A DNA stretch of 64,000 nucleotides, from IMG/VR virus record IMGVR_UViG_3300009790_002068, positions 19,165 through 83,164 of that record; one strand, given 5' to 3'. The notes below the pieces were generated by a model. The model was given only the letters and a program-made list of their open reading frames with translations, was not told the DNA's origin and did no database searches. Positions 51,233 to 58,941 of this stretch are shown here, piece by piece. Within the stretch, counting starts at the first letter, position 1. Each line of letters starts with the position of its first letter. A program made the translations under genes and the position numbers. Origin of the DNA: a virus.

Positions 51233-52723
51233 CTAATTTTGTGTCACAGAAGTAGTACACCCAGAACTATTAGTACAGTCTTGTGTAAGTGTATAATTTT
51301 GGTCTGTACTGCTGTTTTGGTCTAATGTTACAGTACTTGATCCACCTGAATTTGTTAAATCTATTCTAGCACCGTGGTCACCTGACCCTCGCTGTGTTGC
51401 TGTAACTGTATGTCCGTTTCCGTTAATATCCAAATCTAAATAATGATTTCCAGTTTCTTTTTGGTCTGTTGATATAGTATTACTACTTCCATCTAAGTCT
51501 ATAAACAAGTCTTTTGAATTATTATTTCTTTGATATGATGTTACTGTATTTTGTCCGCCTGTAATATCAATGTGTGAGAAATGGCTAGAAGTATTACCAC
51601 CATCATTATATTGATAAAGTGTTAAACTATTAGTATCGCCTGTTACATTTACTTTTGCTTTATGTCCGCCAGTATCACTATTACCCATTGTTCCTTGTCT
51701 AATCATTACAGTATTAGCATCTCCGTCTACGTCTAGTCCAATACCATTATTATTAGATGCTCCTAAACTCGAACCTTGCTCTAGTGTTATGTCTAAATTA
51801 TCACCAGTAAGTGTAGCAACAGAACTAAAATCACTTCCTTCAATAAAGTTATTGTCACCTTTTTGAATAATATCTAAATCTAAATTTCCGCCACTTTGTG
51901 TAATTCTTATTGTGTTGGTACTATATGTTCTACTTGTTGCTGTAGACTTTATTGTCGATTGACTAGATGTTATAGCAACAGAAGACGCTGACCTTGTTGT
52001 TGCTGTAGAAACAGCAACATCTGATTGTAGTGAATCAATCCATGCTTGGTCACCACTATTATAATAACTTGAATGAGAAGCATAGTTAATATCTAATACT
52101 ACAATAACTTTACCATTAGCATAACTGCTCATAGCGTCACCGTCCCATAAAGCACCAACTACTTTACTTGTATTACTTGGGTCTCTTATTAACCATTTAC
52201 CATTTGTTCCTATGTTATCAAAATAACCAGAAGCAACAACTGTCATGTCATCACTACTAGAATAACTTGTCATAATATCTCTGTTTTCGTCCATTGAATA
52301 CCCAGAACCACTACCACAACAAGATTGACCAGAATGTGATATGTTGTTATCACCTGTAACTTCTTGTAAGAAAGCAACAATTCCATCATTCCTAGCGTCG
52401 AAGTTACCGTTCTCACCTACTAGGTATACAGTACCTCCATTTGATAATACTGTTTTAAATCTGTCTTTATCTGCTGTTGAGTAACTAGAGTAAGAATATC
52501 TTATATCATAAACTTGGTCATAGTTAGATGCTGTATAAGAATATGATGAACTTGTATTCTGCATGGTCACAGTATGACCAGCATTTTCTAATCTGTTTTT
52601 ATGTTTGCTATGTGTATTACCGTAGTTTTGGTGGATAATTAAAACATCATCTGCTAATACTGATGTTGTAAAGAAAATCAAAAATAGAAAACAAAATATA
52701 CTACTGAGCTTGGTAAATGACAA
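51233..52723 (-). CDS. Secreted two-domain protein: ThuA-like domain plus curlin-type repeats
   Basis: 496 residues. A signal peptide (cleaved after LA, about 24). Residues about 25-235 form an alpha/beta, GATase/ThuA-like domain (VLIIHQNYGN, NGGTVYLVGENGNF). Residues about 270-496 are strand repeats with curlin-like Q-x-G-x-x-N units (ITQSGGNLDLDIIQKGDNNF). A curlin domain fused to a sensor-like domain is not a known Csg component. It overlaps the FecR gene by 23 bp. Confidence 0.75.
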   Translation of the reverse strand: MSFTKLSSIFCFLFLIFFTTSVLADDVLIIHQNYGNTHSKHKNRLENAGHTVTMQNTSSSYSYTASNYDQVYDIRYSYSSYSTADKDRFKTVLSNGGTVYLVGENGNFDARNDGIVAFLQEVTGDNNISHSGQSCCGSGSGYSMDENRDIMTSYSSSDDMTVVASGYFDNIGTNGKWLIRDPSNTSKVVGALWDGDAMSSYANGKVIVVLDINYASHSSYYNSGDQAWIDSLQSDVAVSTATTRSASSVAITSSQSTIKSTATSRTYSTNTIRITQSGGNLDLDIIQKGDNNFIEGSDFSSVATLTGDNLDITLEQGSSLGASNNNGIGLDVDGDANTVMIRQGTMGNSDTGGHKAKVNVTGDTNSLTLYQYNDGGNTSSHFSHIDITGGQNTVTSYQRNNNSKDLFIDLDGSSNTISTDQKETGNHYLDLDINGNGHTVTATQRGSGDHGARIDLTNSGGSSTVTLDQNSSTDQNYTLTQDCTNSSGCTTSVTQN

Positions 52724-53801
52724 TTTCGTTTCCTCCAGTTCCTCCTAATTCATAATCGAAAACTTCGAAGTCTTGTTGCTTTACATTAATAGTATAGTTA
52801 TTATCGTTAGTTAATTCTAAGTCGATTGTATTATTGCCGTCAACTCTTCTGCTCCAGTTCCAGCTATCATCTCTCACAATTAATATAATACCACGTTCAT
52901 CTATAGATGATTTTTCTTTTTTCTTTATACCTGCTAAAGCGTCTTTGCTTAATAATTTAATAAGTTCTGCGTTAACTTGTTCTAAGATATCTGGTAATAG
53001 GTCAAAGTCTAACCAGTTAATAGCCAATTCGTCAAATTCTTCTTCTACTTCTAAAGCATCAACATCTAATTCTTTAAACTCTAAAAAATCAATATCAAGT
53101 AAGTCAACAACTTTTTGTCTTGCTAAGGCGTCTTCGTCCTCAACAATAGGTTTACTTCTTATTAATAATAAGTTATTAATTAAACTTTCATCTATTTCTA
53201 ACTGTACAACTGGTGACGGTGAACGTTCTCGAGAACTAGTAGATGTTGCCTGAAATGCCTGGGTAAGAAGAACAAAACCTGCATCGGTTTCTACACTTAT
53301 CTCACCTACATAACAAGCACCGGAAATATCACAAGAGGGGAGCAATATGATTGTACTGCCGCCGAGCTCGTCCACTGTCATAGTAAAGTCAGTACCCCTT
53401 ACTCCAATAGTTGAAGTAGGAGTTTCTATTTTAACATTTTGCCTAAAGTTTTTTGCCAGTTTGCCTGAAGCATATCTAATTGTGCCTAATTTAGCCTGTA
53501 AGTTCAAGGAGCCTTCATTATTACTTGGATCATATACATAATCGTCAATAGTTAATAAAGACTGAGGAGTCATATCTACGATAGTTTCATCTATGAACGT
53601 AAGTCTATGAGCTCCTTGAAATGTTTCAATTCTATCCATCATTTCTAATGGAGTATTTTCTTCAGTTTCAAGAGAAGTCCCACCTTCTCTTTCTAATAAT
53701 CCAGAGCTTTCAGCCGCACTAACTATACCGATAGATTTATCATCAGCTATAGCTACTGAGCTAAAGAGGAGCGAAAACACGATTATTAGCTTGTATAACA
53801 T
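52701..53801 (-). CDS. Exported FecR-domain protein
   Basis: 366 residues with a signal peptide (cleaved after IA, about 19). The FecR domain spans about 40-165: IETFQGAHRLTFIDETIVDMTPQSLLTID and STIGVRGTDFTMTV. FecR domains sense or bind at the envelope and often occur with CHASE2 cyclases in bacteria, as here. The C-terminal part is acidic and ends strand-rich. It may link surface fibre state to the cyclase. Confidence 0.82.
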   Translation of the reverse strand: MLYKLIIVFSLLFSSVAIADDKSIGIVSAAESSGLLEREGGTSLETEENTPLEMMDRIETFQGAHRLTFIDETIVDMTPQSLLTIDDYVYDPSNNEGSLNLQAKLGTIRYASGKLAKNFRQNVKIETPTSTIGVRGTDFTMTVDELGGSTIILLPSCDISGACYVGEISVETDAGFVLLTQAFQATSTSSRERSPSPVVQLEIDESLINNLLLIRSKPIVEDEDALARQKVVDLLDIDFLEFKELDVDALEVEEEFDELAINWLDFDLLPDILEQVNAELIKLLSKDALAGIKKKEKSSIDERGIILIVRDDSWNWSRRVDGNNTIDLELTNDNNYTINVKQQDFEVFDYELGGTGGNEIVIYQAQ

Positions 53802-53808
53802 AAACGCC

Positions 53809-54498
53809 TTAGTCTGTTTGACTTATGTCAACGTCGTGACTAGCACCTGATGTAATCAAGTTTGTATTAGCATCATTAGTTCCACTTACAACAACATCAA
53901 AGTTTCCTGAAGATCCTGTGTGATGCATAGTTACACTATGACCAGCACTATCACCGTCGCCGTCAACATCAATGTTAAATGTATTTGTTGAACCTACTAT
54001 TGTTAATGAAGTTGGAGCACTAGCACCATCAACATCAATATTAGCTGTGTTAGTATCGCCTGTAATCTGTAATGTAACGTCTGAGTCAGCAGAGTTTCTA
54101 ATTGTACCTACATCAATGTCAATGTCGTTACTATCACCTGTTGAACCAGAATCAGTTACGTCAATATCAACGTTCCAGTTATCACAGTTATAGTTTCCAG
54201 TAGCATCACAATTTAAAACAATGTTGTTACTGTTACCAGTTACATCTATATCAACACTAGCTGAAGCACCTTCAACGTCTGCCGCCAAAATGTTACTGTT
54301 ACCAGTTTGAGTTACACTAAATGCCATAGTAGCACCTATCAACGATGCTCTAGCACTTGATGTACCAAATACGTTATTTGTACCATCTTGGACTACGTCT
54401 AAGTTTAGACTTGCTCCGCTTTGTGTAATATAAATGTCGTTGGCCCACACAGAAGTTGAAAACAGGAAAGTTAGTAAAGTTATAATTATTTTTTTCAT
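53809..54498 (-). CDS. Secreted curlin-like amyloid subunit
   Basis: 229 residues from ATG 54498, which has AAGGAT upstream; the longer frame reaches into csgG. Signal peptide MKKIIITLLTFLFSTSVWA. About ten imperfect strand repeats follow, opening with the curlin-type ITQSGASLNLDVVQDGTNN and FSVTQTGNSNIL, then Asp/Asn/Thr-rich units (TGDTNTANIDVDG). It would be the CsgG substrate, a CsgA/CsgB analogue, but is more acidic than known curlins. Confidence 0.75.
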   Translation of the reverse strand: MKKIIITLLTFLFSTSVWANDIYITQSGASLNLDVVQDGTNNVFGTSSARASLIGATMAFSVTQTGNSNILAADVEGASASVDIDVTGNSNNIVLNCDATGNYNCDNWNVDIDVTDSGSTGDSNDIDIDVGTIRNSADSDVTLQITGDTNTANIDVDGASAPTSLTIVGSTNTFNIDVDGDGDSAGHSVTMHHTGSSGNFDVVVSGTNDANTNLITSGASHDVDISQTD

Positions 54499-54511
54499 AA
54501 TATCCTTTTCC

Positions 54512-55390
54512 TTATCTATTAAAAGTGTCTGGAACCCAACTATCAACAATGACTTTTTCTTCTTTTAGTTCTGTCTTTATTTCTTGTTTAGATTCTTTCA
54601 CTTCGTTTACTTTCTTATAAGCCCAAAGATTTTTTTGTTTACCTTTTTCAATCAAGTTACAGACTGCTAATTCAATAGCAAGTCTTGTAGCTACATTTAC
54701 TGGTTCGTTAAGTGCCGTTCCTATTTCTGCTTCAAGTGGTTCTGTTCCAGCATCCATCCAACGGAAAACATCACCTTGTGTTTTTACACTTATGATTGTT
54801 TTTGTTGTAGTAGATGTTAATAAAACTTCTCCGCTTGATACAGATACTAATCTAATACTGACCGTTACTGTATCTCTTGTGTATTGAGTATTTGCTCCAA
54901 TGCCTAGCACTCGAGCTCCGTACCCGCCTGATTCAAGGTTGCTGTCGTATCCAACTATGGCTCCTTCTATTAAAACTCCAGCAAACAATAGAGGTTGTAG
55001 GACATCTTGGTCTTTATTAAGCTCTCTTGTTTGTCTTATAATTTGTCTTTCTTTTATAAGGTGATCAATACCAGTTCGTTCAACAACTTGGAACCAACTA
55101 CTATCTCCTACTTCTTTAAGAGTTTCTATTAGATAAGCACCAGCACCTTGGGTAACTGCTGAGCTTAAATGTGCTATTTGTCCAGGCTTTCTTTGGCCAG
55201 TTAAGTCACTAAACTGATATACTGCTACAGTAATCAGTGGACCATCTAGCTTTGGAAAGTTCTTGACATCTTGTGAGGCATTTTGTACACCAGCGTCAGA
55301 ATAATGCTTTTTGTAAGTATTATTACTAACTGTCGCTGTACAGCCTACCAAGAACATAGCAACTAGGATTATTGAAAATATCTTGTTCAT
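54512..55390 (-). CDS. csgG: CsgG curli secretion channel lipoprotein
   Basis: 292 residues, near E. coli CsgG (277). Lipobox ending at Cys17 (FLVGC). The conserved blocks are present: VAVYQFSDLTGQRKPGQ, SSAVTQGAGAYLIETL, SWFQVVERTGIDHLIKERQIIR, GAIVGYDSNLESGGYGAR and GIGANTQYTRDTV. It should form the nonameric outer-membrane pore that exports curlin. The C-terminal tail is Lys/Glu-rich and longer. It overlaps csgF by 1 bp. Confidence 0.93.
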   Translation of the reverse strand: MNKIFSIILVAMFLVGCTATVSNNTYKKHYSDAGVQNASQDVKNFPKLDGPLITVAVYQFSDLTGQRKPGQIAHLSSAVTQGAGAYLIETLKEVGDSSWFQVVERTGIDHLIKERQIIRQTRELNKDQDVLQPLLFAGVLIEGAIVGYDSNLESGGYGARVLGIGANTQYTRDTVTVSIRLVSVSSGEVLLTSTTTKTIISVKTQGDVFRWMDAGTEPLEAEIGTALNEPVNVATRLAIELAVCNLIEKGKQKNLWAYKKVNEVKESKQEIKTELKEEKVIVDSWVPDTFNR

Positions 55391-55848
55391 TAGAATGCAA
55401 AATCTCCTACAGGTACTGACATTGTTGTAACAGTTCCATCGGACTCTGTAATCCTAATGTTAATGTTATCTCCAACTTTTTCCCAGTAAATGATGTTGTC
55501 TTCTATTTCGGCAGTACCACTTGTAGCACTACCTTCTCCAAACATATTATCAACTAACTGTTTGGATAATTGAGCATAGATACGACTTTCTACGTTGACT
55601 AAAAATTTCTTAACAGTATTTTGAGTGGCTTGTCTTTCAGCTTCTTTGGCTTCTGCTTCTGCTTTGTCTTTTACTTCTTTTTGACGTGTGAAGCGAAGCT
55701 GTTCTACTGATAAAACGTGAGATGAATAACCGTTTCCAGAATGAAAGGAAGGGTTTTTAAACCCAAACTCCAACTGTTGAGCTCTTAGGCTCGTGTTGAA
55801 ACCCACGGTGATCACTAAGACCGCGGCGATTATTATGTATCTCGTCAT
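55390..55848 (-). CDS. csgF: CsgF curli assembly factor
   Basis: 152 residues with a signal peptide (cleaved after RA, about 23). The mature start QQLEFGFKNPSFHSGNGYSSHVL matches the CsgF segment that plugs CsgG and holds the nucleator. A helical middle (VKDKAEAEAKEAERQATQN) and a strand-rich C-terminus follow. First of the csgF-csgG-curlin order. No csgE was found. Confidence 0.9.
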   Translation of the reverse strand: MTRYIIIAAVLVITVGFNTSLRAQQLEFGFKNPSFHSGNGYSSHVLSVEQLRFTRQKEVKDKAEAEAKEAERQATQNTVKKFLVNVESRIYAQLSKQLVDNMFGEGSATSGTAEIEDNIIYWEKVGDNINIRITESDGTVTTMSVPVGDFAF

Positions 55849-55868
55849 AAAACAACTCCCCGTACTAT

Positions 55869-56114
55869 TTAATTCTCAGTCGAGGTGTCTAATAAGACCT
55901 TATATTCTTCGTTAGATACACAAGCAAAGTCATACAATACGCCTTCGGTTTTGTAGAAATTGTTTACGTGGATGTTTATAGGTGTGTAATTTTGCTGAGC
56001 GAACTGGATACATTGTATTTCGTTCTCAAAACTTATATTTTTAAACTCATAGACCTCGTATGTGGTATTATCCACATTAGATACTATTGCCATTAAAATC
56101 CAGAATATTTTCAT
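55869..56114 (-). CDS. Small exported protein at the head of the csg operon
   Basis: 81 residues. A weak signal-like start (MKIFWILMAIVSNV), then FENEIQCIQFAQQNY and a second Cys (FACVSNEEY), perhaps a disulfide. Too short and unlike CsgE. A late-like box at 56132 lies just upstream. Function unknown. Confidence 0.55.
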   Translation of the reverse strand: MKIFWILMAIVSNVDNTTYEVYEFKNISFENEIQCIQFAQQNYTPINIHVNNFYKTEGVLYDFACVSNEEYKVLLDTSTEN

Positions 56115-56131
56115 ATTGACTCCTCAGCAAA

Positions 56132-56139
56132 TATTTATG
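56132..56139 (-). promoter_or_regulatory. Candidate late promoter for the csg operon
   Basis: CATAAATA on the minus strand, 17 bases before the first operon start, with GAGGAG between. The leader would be very short. Confidence 0.35.
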
Positions 56140-56144
56140 CCATT

Positions 56145-56164
56145 TCCGTAAAAATCTTTACGGA
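56145..56164 (-). terminator. Stem-loop directly after the Fis-type gene
   Basis: TCCGTAAA and TTTACGGA form a perfect 8-bp stem with a 4-base loop, starting right after the stop codon. No T run follows. It separates the regulator from the csg operon. Confidence 0.5.
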
Positions 56165-56452
56165 TCAGAGAGTATTTAAGTCGATGTCAAGCGATTTTAT
56201 TCTATGGTGTAATCGTTCCCTTGATATTCCTAAATCCCTGGCCGCCTTCGCTATTACATTATGGTTGTTTTGAAGGGCTCTTTGTATATTCTTCTTTTCT
56301 AAGTTCTTAAGATAGTCTGGTAACGGTTCACTCGGATCTGGTGTGAAGAAATCATCATCTGGAATTGAAAACTGAAGGTCGTCTAATGACTTCCATATAA
56401 ATTCCTGCTCTGTGATGTGATCAGCCGTCATAAAACTTTTTCGGTCTGTCAT
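56165..56452 (-). CDS. Fis-type HTH DNA-binding protein
   Basis: 95 residues. The C-terminus NIQRALQNNHNVIAKAARDLGISRERLHHRIKSL is the Fis/NtrC helix-turn-helix. The N-terminal half is acidic (DDDFFTPDPSEPLPDYL) and lacks an AAA+ domain, so it is a stand-alone DNA-binding factor. It lies upstream of the csg operon on the same strand and could control it. Confidence 0.85.
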   Translation of the reverse strand: MTDRKSFMTADHITEQEFIWKSLDDLQFSIPDDDFFTPDPSEPLPDYLKNLEKKNIQRALQNNHNVIAKAARDLGISRERLHHRIKSLDIDLNTL

Positions 56453-56480
56453 TTTTGGTGTTAATCCTTCTTATGCTACT

Positions 56481-56494
56481 GTATTTATAAATAC
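56481..56494. promoter_or_regulatory. Palindromic divergent late promoter
   Basis: GTATTTATAAATAC is a perfect 14-bp palindrome holding TATAAATA on both strands. It lies between the Fis-type gene (minus) and the 56522 gene (plus), 28-29 bases from each. Confidence 0.6.
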
Positions 56495-56521
56495 TACTGA
56501 CAAGACGAGAGGGGAAATGTT

Positions 56522-57001
56522 TTGGATCCAATTACGGCAGTAGCGACAGCAACCGCGGCCTTCAATACGATTAAACAAGGTTTTCAAGCAGGTAGAGATA
56601 TTGAAGGTATGGCAGGCGACTTAGGTCGCTGGATGGGTGCTGTTTCAGACATTAAAAAAGCAGAAGAATATTCTAAAAATCCTCCACTATTTAAAAAGTT
56701 ATTTAAAGCAGGTTCAGTAGAAGAAGAAGCATTAGCGGCCTTTATGGCTAAAAAGAAAGCTGAAGATATGAGAGCTCAACTTCGAGATATTATTTCATTT
56801 TCTCGAGGACCTAGTGCCTGGAATGATCTTTTAAAAACAGAAGCAGATATAAGAAAGAAAAGGCAAGATGCAATATACAATCAAAAAGAACGCCAAAGAA
56901 AGTTCTTTGAGGTTATTGCTGTTGTACTTGCCTGTCTTTTATGTGTGGCAGTAGTAGGTGGTATAGTTTATCTAATAATGTTAGATAGGGGAATGGTGTA
57001 A
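56522..57001 (+). CDS. Conserved-looking phage membrane protein
   Basis: 159 residues from TTG 56522, with GAGGGG upstream. An Ala-rich start (MDPITAVATATAAFNTIKQG), a long basic helix (WNDLLKTEADIRKKRQDAIYNQKERQRKFF) and one C-terminal membrane helix (about 131-153). I remember close relatives in T4-like cyanophages, without function. Confidence 0.72.
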   Translation: MDPITAVATATAAFNTIKQGFQAGRDIEGMAGDLGRWMGAVSDIKKAEEYSKNPPLFKKLFKAGSVEEEALAAFMAKKKAEDMRAQLRDIISFSRGPSAWNDLLKTEADIRKKRQDAIYNQKERQRKFFEVIAVVLACLLCVAVVGGIVYLIMLDRGMV

Positions 57002-57023
57002 GAGGCAGTTATCTGCCACTTAC
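56998..57023. terminator. Stem-loop at convergent gene ends
   Basis: GTAAG-a-GGCAG, loop TTAT, CTGCC-a-CTTAC: 10 pairs with one A-A mismatch. It covers the stop codons of both the plus gene and the tiny minus frame, and can fold on either transcript. No T run. Confidence 0.55.
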
Positions 57024-57056
57024 AAAATCATTCTCTTCATCTGTATAAGGCCACAT
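57009..57056 (-). CDS. Possible 15-residue peptide
   Basis: ATG 57056 overlaps the preceding stop (TAATG) and gives MWPYTDEENDFVSGR. It looks ordered, and I recall similar tiny proteins in marine genomes, but length allows only a weak call. Confidence 0.3.
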   Translation of the reverse strand: MWPYTDEENDFVSGR

Positions 57057-57220
57057 TATTTTTGTACCATTAATGCTTTAGCTTGTTTATGGTAACCCAT
57101 TCTTGCCAATTCAGCAGATGCTCTAGCTCTACCAATAGTTTCTGATGTTTCTATTACTGATTTGCCAAATTTTCTTAGTGATTCACATAAAGAACAATAC
57201 GCCATTGTTATTGTAGTCAT
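57056..57220 (-). CDS. 54-residue protein, unknown
   Basis: ATG 57220 overlaps the stop of the gene before it. CSLCESLRKFGKSVIETSETIGRARASAELARMGYHKQAKALM is helical, with a CSLC pair; the second half is faintly like DUF1127 proteins. Coupled translation on both sides supports reality. Confidence 0.55.
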   Translation of the reverse strand: MTTITMAYCSLCESLRKFGKSVIETSETIGRARASAELARMGYHKQAKALMVQK

Positions 57221-57399
57221 TATCTAATATACCTCTTATCTTTAGGACCTTTGCCTTCATTATCTAACATATATTGATAAGCATATTGCCAATCATTTCT
57301 GTATTCAGTTTTAGCATAGTCAAGGTATTCTTTGTTGATTTCTTTGATATTAGGGCGTATCAAAAACGCCGCAAGGTTAGTGAATAGTCGTTGAACCAT
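57220..57399 (-). CDS. 59-residue protein, unknown
   Basis: ATG 57399 has GGAG upstream (ACGGAGAAAAC). The product starts MVQRLFTNLAAFLIRPN and has KEYLDYAKTEYRNDWQYAYQYM. It is the first gene of a transcript with a ~185-base leader rich in structure. Confidence 0.6.
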   Translation of the reverse strand: MVQRLFTNLAAFLIRPNIKEINKEYLDYAKTEYRNDWQYAYQYMLDNEGKGPKDKRYIR

Positions 57400-57420
57400 T
57401 TTGTTTTCTCCGTATATATA

Positions 57421-57600
57421 AATTTTACTCGATGCTTAAGGAAAGCAATACCGCGGTCTTTTCCGCTGTCAGTCTGTTGTAAGGCGTAGCCACCGCCCTA
57501 GTCTTTCCTAGAGTCACTCTTTTTTTCTGAGCCGAGGACGCTCTTTGGACAAAAACAAAATGAATATTTGTTGTATCTTTATCCACCTTTATTTATAATT
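57421..57600 (-). ncRNA. GC-rich candidate structured RNA / leader
   Basis: This non-coding stretch stands out from its AT-rich surroundings. AGGAAAG (57439-57445) pairs with CTTTCCT (57503-57509). Inside are two hairpins: GCGG/CCGC (57453-57456 with 57463-57466) and GGCG/CGCC (57483-57486 with 57494-57497). GAGC/GCTC lies outside. A late promoter box TATAAATA (57597-57590) would start a minus transcript through it into the 59-residue gene. It matches no riboswitch I know. Confidence 0.45.
57590..57597 (-). promoter_or_regulatory. Late promoter for the structured leader
   Basis: TATAAATA on the minus strand, exact consensus, about 190 bases before the first ATG. An imperfect tandem repeat (ATAACAG-n-TTTC twice) lies just upstream at about 57604-57640. 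Confidence 0.55.
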
Positions 57601-57651
57601 GTAGAATAGAAATAGCTCTGTTATAGAAACAAAGCTGTTATGCTTTTTTGC

Positions 57652-58899
57652 TTAATCTAAAAGTGATGTCATTGAGAACTGGTGAGTGAATGTTCCGCCT
57701 TCTTTAAACGGAACTGTAAATTTGACAAACTCTTTTCCTGAGCTATCTTTAATAACCAATAAACAAGAAACAGTTTCTTCTTTATTAGGAAACTTCCATT
57801 CAAATTCCCAGTCTGATTTTAATGTGTCGTATAGTTCTTTAAATTTAGGACTTGTTCTACTGCTAACTGTTTTCTTTGCTTTGCCAACTTTACCTACAGC
57901 AAGATAAACATCATCTGCTCCATCAAGTCCTAGTAAGTTTAGCATTCTTTCATTGATTCTTTTCTTATTCTTTTCTGTATAAAAATAACTCCACATATCA
58001 TCAAATAGTAAAGTTCTCATACTTTGGTAGCCTTTATTAGCTGTAATATAAGCATTGGCATTTTCTCTACCAGAGCCACCTTCTTTGTACCATGGCTGGT
58101 CACTAAACTCATCTGGATTCTTTTTAATCTTTCTCCAGTTATCAGTAATGCTTAAAACATTTTCAATCTTTTCTTTATACTCGTCTGCTTTACTTTGTTC
58201 TAAAGCATCTAAGAAACTTGCTATAGCATTTTTACCTACAGGTGGATTATCATTACCTATTAGTACTCTATTAATCCATGAAGCAAACGTGGCATTATAA
58301 ACATTAACACCACTAGCAGAATTGTATAGTTTCAAACTAGCTTTAATTGTATCAACAACTTCTTCTGTGCTTTTCTTTTTAATTGTAACTGTAATATCTT
58401 CTTTACCAGAGCCCATAGCTTCTACACCATCATGCTTAATAGATACATCAATAAATGCTAGGTCGTTTGCTTCTGATAATTCTTTATATAATAATTTTGC
58501 TGTAGCTTCTGAGCCTTCTTCAGCTCTTTGAATTTCGCTTTTTACTTGAGCTTCACCTTCTTTGAAATTTTCTGTATGGTCTAAGATATATTGTCTATAT
58601 CCTTCATATGTAGCTTTTAATCCAGGACCTGGACTAGTAACATCAACGCCAGCTTCTTGTAAAGCTACGCCTAATTTATAGGCTACAGCGTGTTCGTTAA
58701 AATAGCCTATCATTCCTGTTAAGCCTTTTGGATTAATTTCTTCTTTTATCACTCTTGGTATCTTAAAACTAGTTTCCTCACCAAATCCTAGACTATTAAT
58801 AGCATTAGATACAGCACTAACAATTCTTCCATAAATCTTACGAAAGAAATCGCCAACCTTTGATAATATACCTTCAGATAAAAATTCTTTTGCTCTCAT
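57652..58899 (-). CDS. Large phage protein, unknown (MRAKEFL start)
   Basis: 415 residues. The start MRAKEFLSEGILSKVGDFFRKIYGRIVSAVSNAI is amphipathic; MRAKEFL starts recur in structural or packaged proteins of T4-like marine phages in my memory. The rest is alpha/beta with a strand-rich end (WEFEWKFPNKEETVSCLLVIKD, GGTFTHQFSMTSLLD). FNEHAVAYKLG could be a nuclease-like helix. Late box at 58926 supports late expression. Confidence 0.65.
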   Translation of the reverse strand: MRAKEFLSEGILSKVGDFFRKIYGRIVSAVSNAINSLGFGEETSFKIPRVIKEEINPKGLTGMIGYFNEHAVAYKLGVALQEAGVDVTSPGPGLKATYEGYRQYILDHTENFKEGEAQVKSEIQRAEEGSEATAKLLYKELSEANDLAFIDVSIKHDGVEAMGSGKEDITVTIKKKSTEEVVDTIKASLKLYNSASGVNVYNATFASWINRVLIGNDNPPVGKNAIASFLDALEQSKADEYKEKIENVLSITDNWRKIKKNPDEFSDQPWYKEGGSGRENANAYITANKGYQSMRTLLFDDMWSYFYTEKNKKRINERMLNLLGLDGADDVYLAVGKVGKAKKTVSSRTSPKFKELYDTLKSDWEFEWKFPNKEETVSCLLVIKDSSGKEFVKFTVPFKEGGTFTHQFSMTSLLD

Positions 58900-58925
58900 T
58901 GTTTAAACGCCTTATGTATATAGAA

Positions 58926-58933
58926 TATTTATC
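58926..58933 (-). promoter_or_regulatory. Candidate late promoter
   Basis: GATAAATA on the minus strand, 26 bases before the start at 58899, in a short gap after the queC paralog. Confidence 0.5.
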
Positions 58934-58941
58934 TAAATGTA

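Noticed and set aside
52834-53253. 139-residue plus-strand frame
   Set aside because: Antisense to the FecR-domain gene; Ser/Asn-rich composition comes from the complementary codons.
55869-56114. csgE
   Set aside because: The protein is 81 residues, lacks CsgE-like sequence and resembles other small exported phage proteins here.
57421-57560. Glutamine, THF or SAM riboswitch in the GC-rich leader
   Set aside because: I compared remembered consensus elements and found no match; it is kept only as an unassigned structured RNA.
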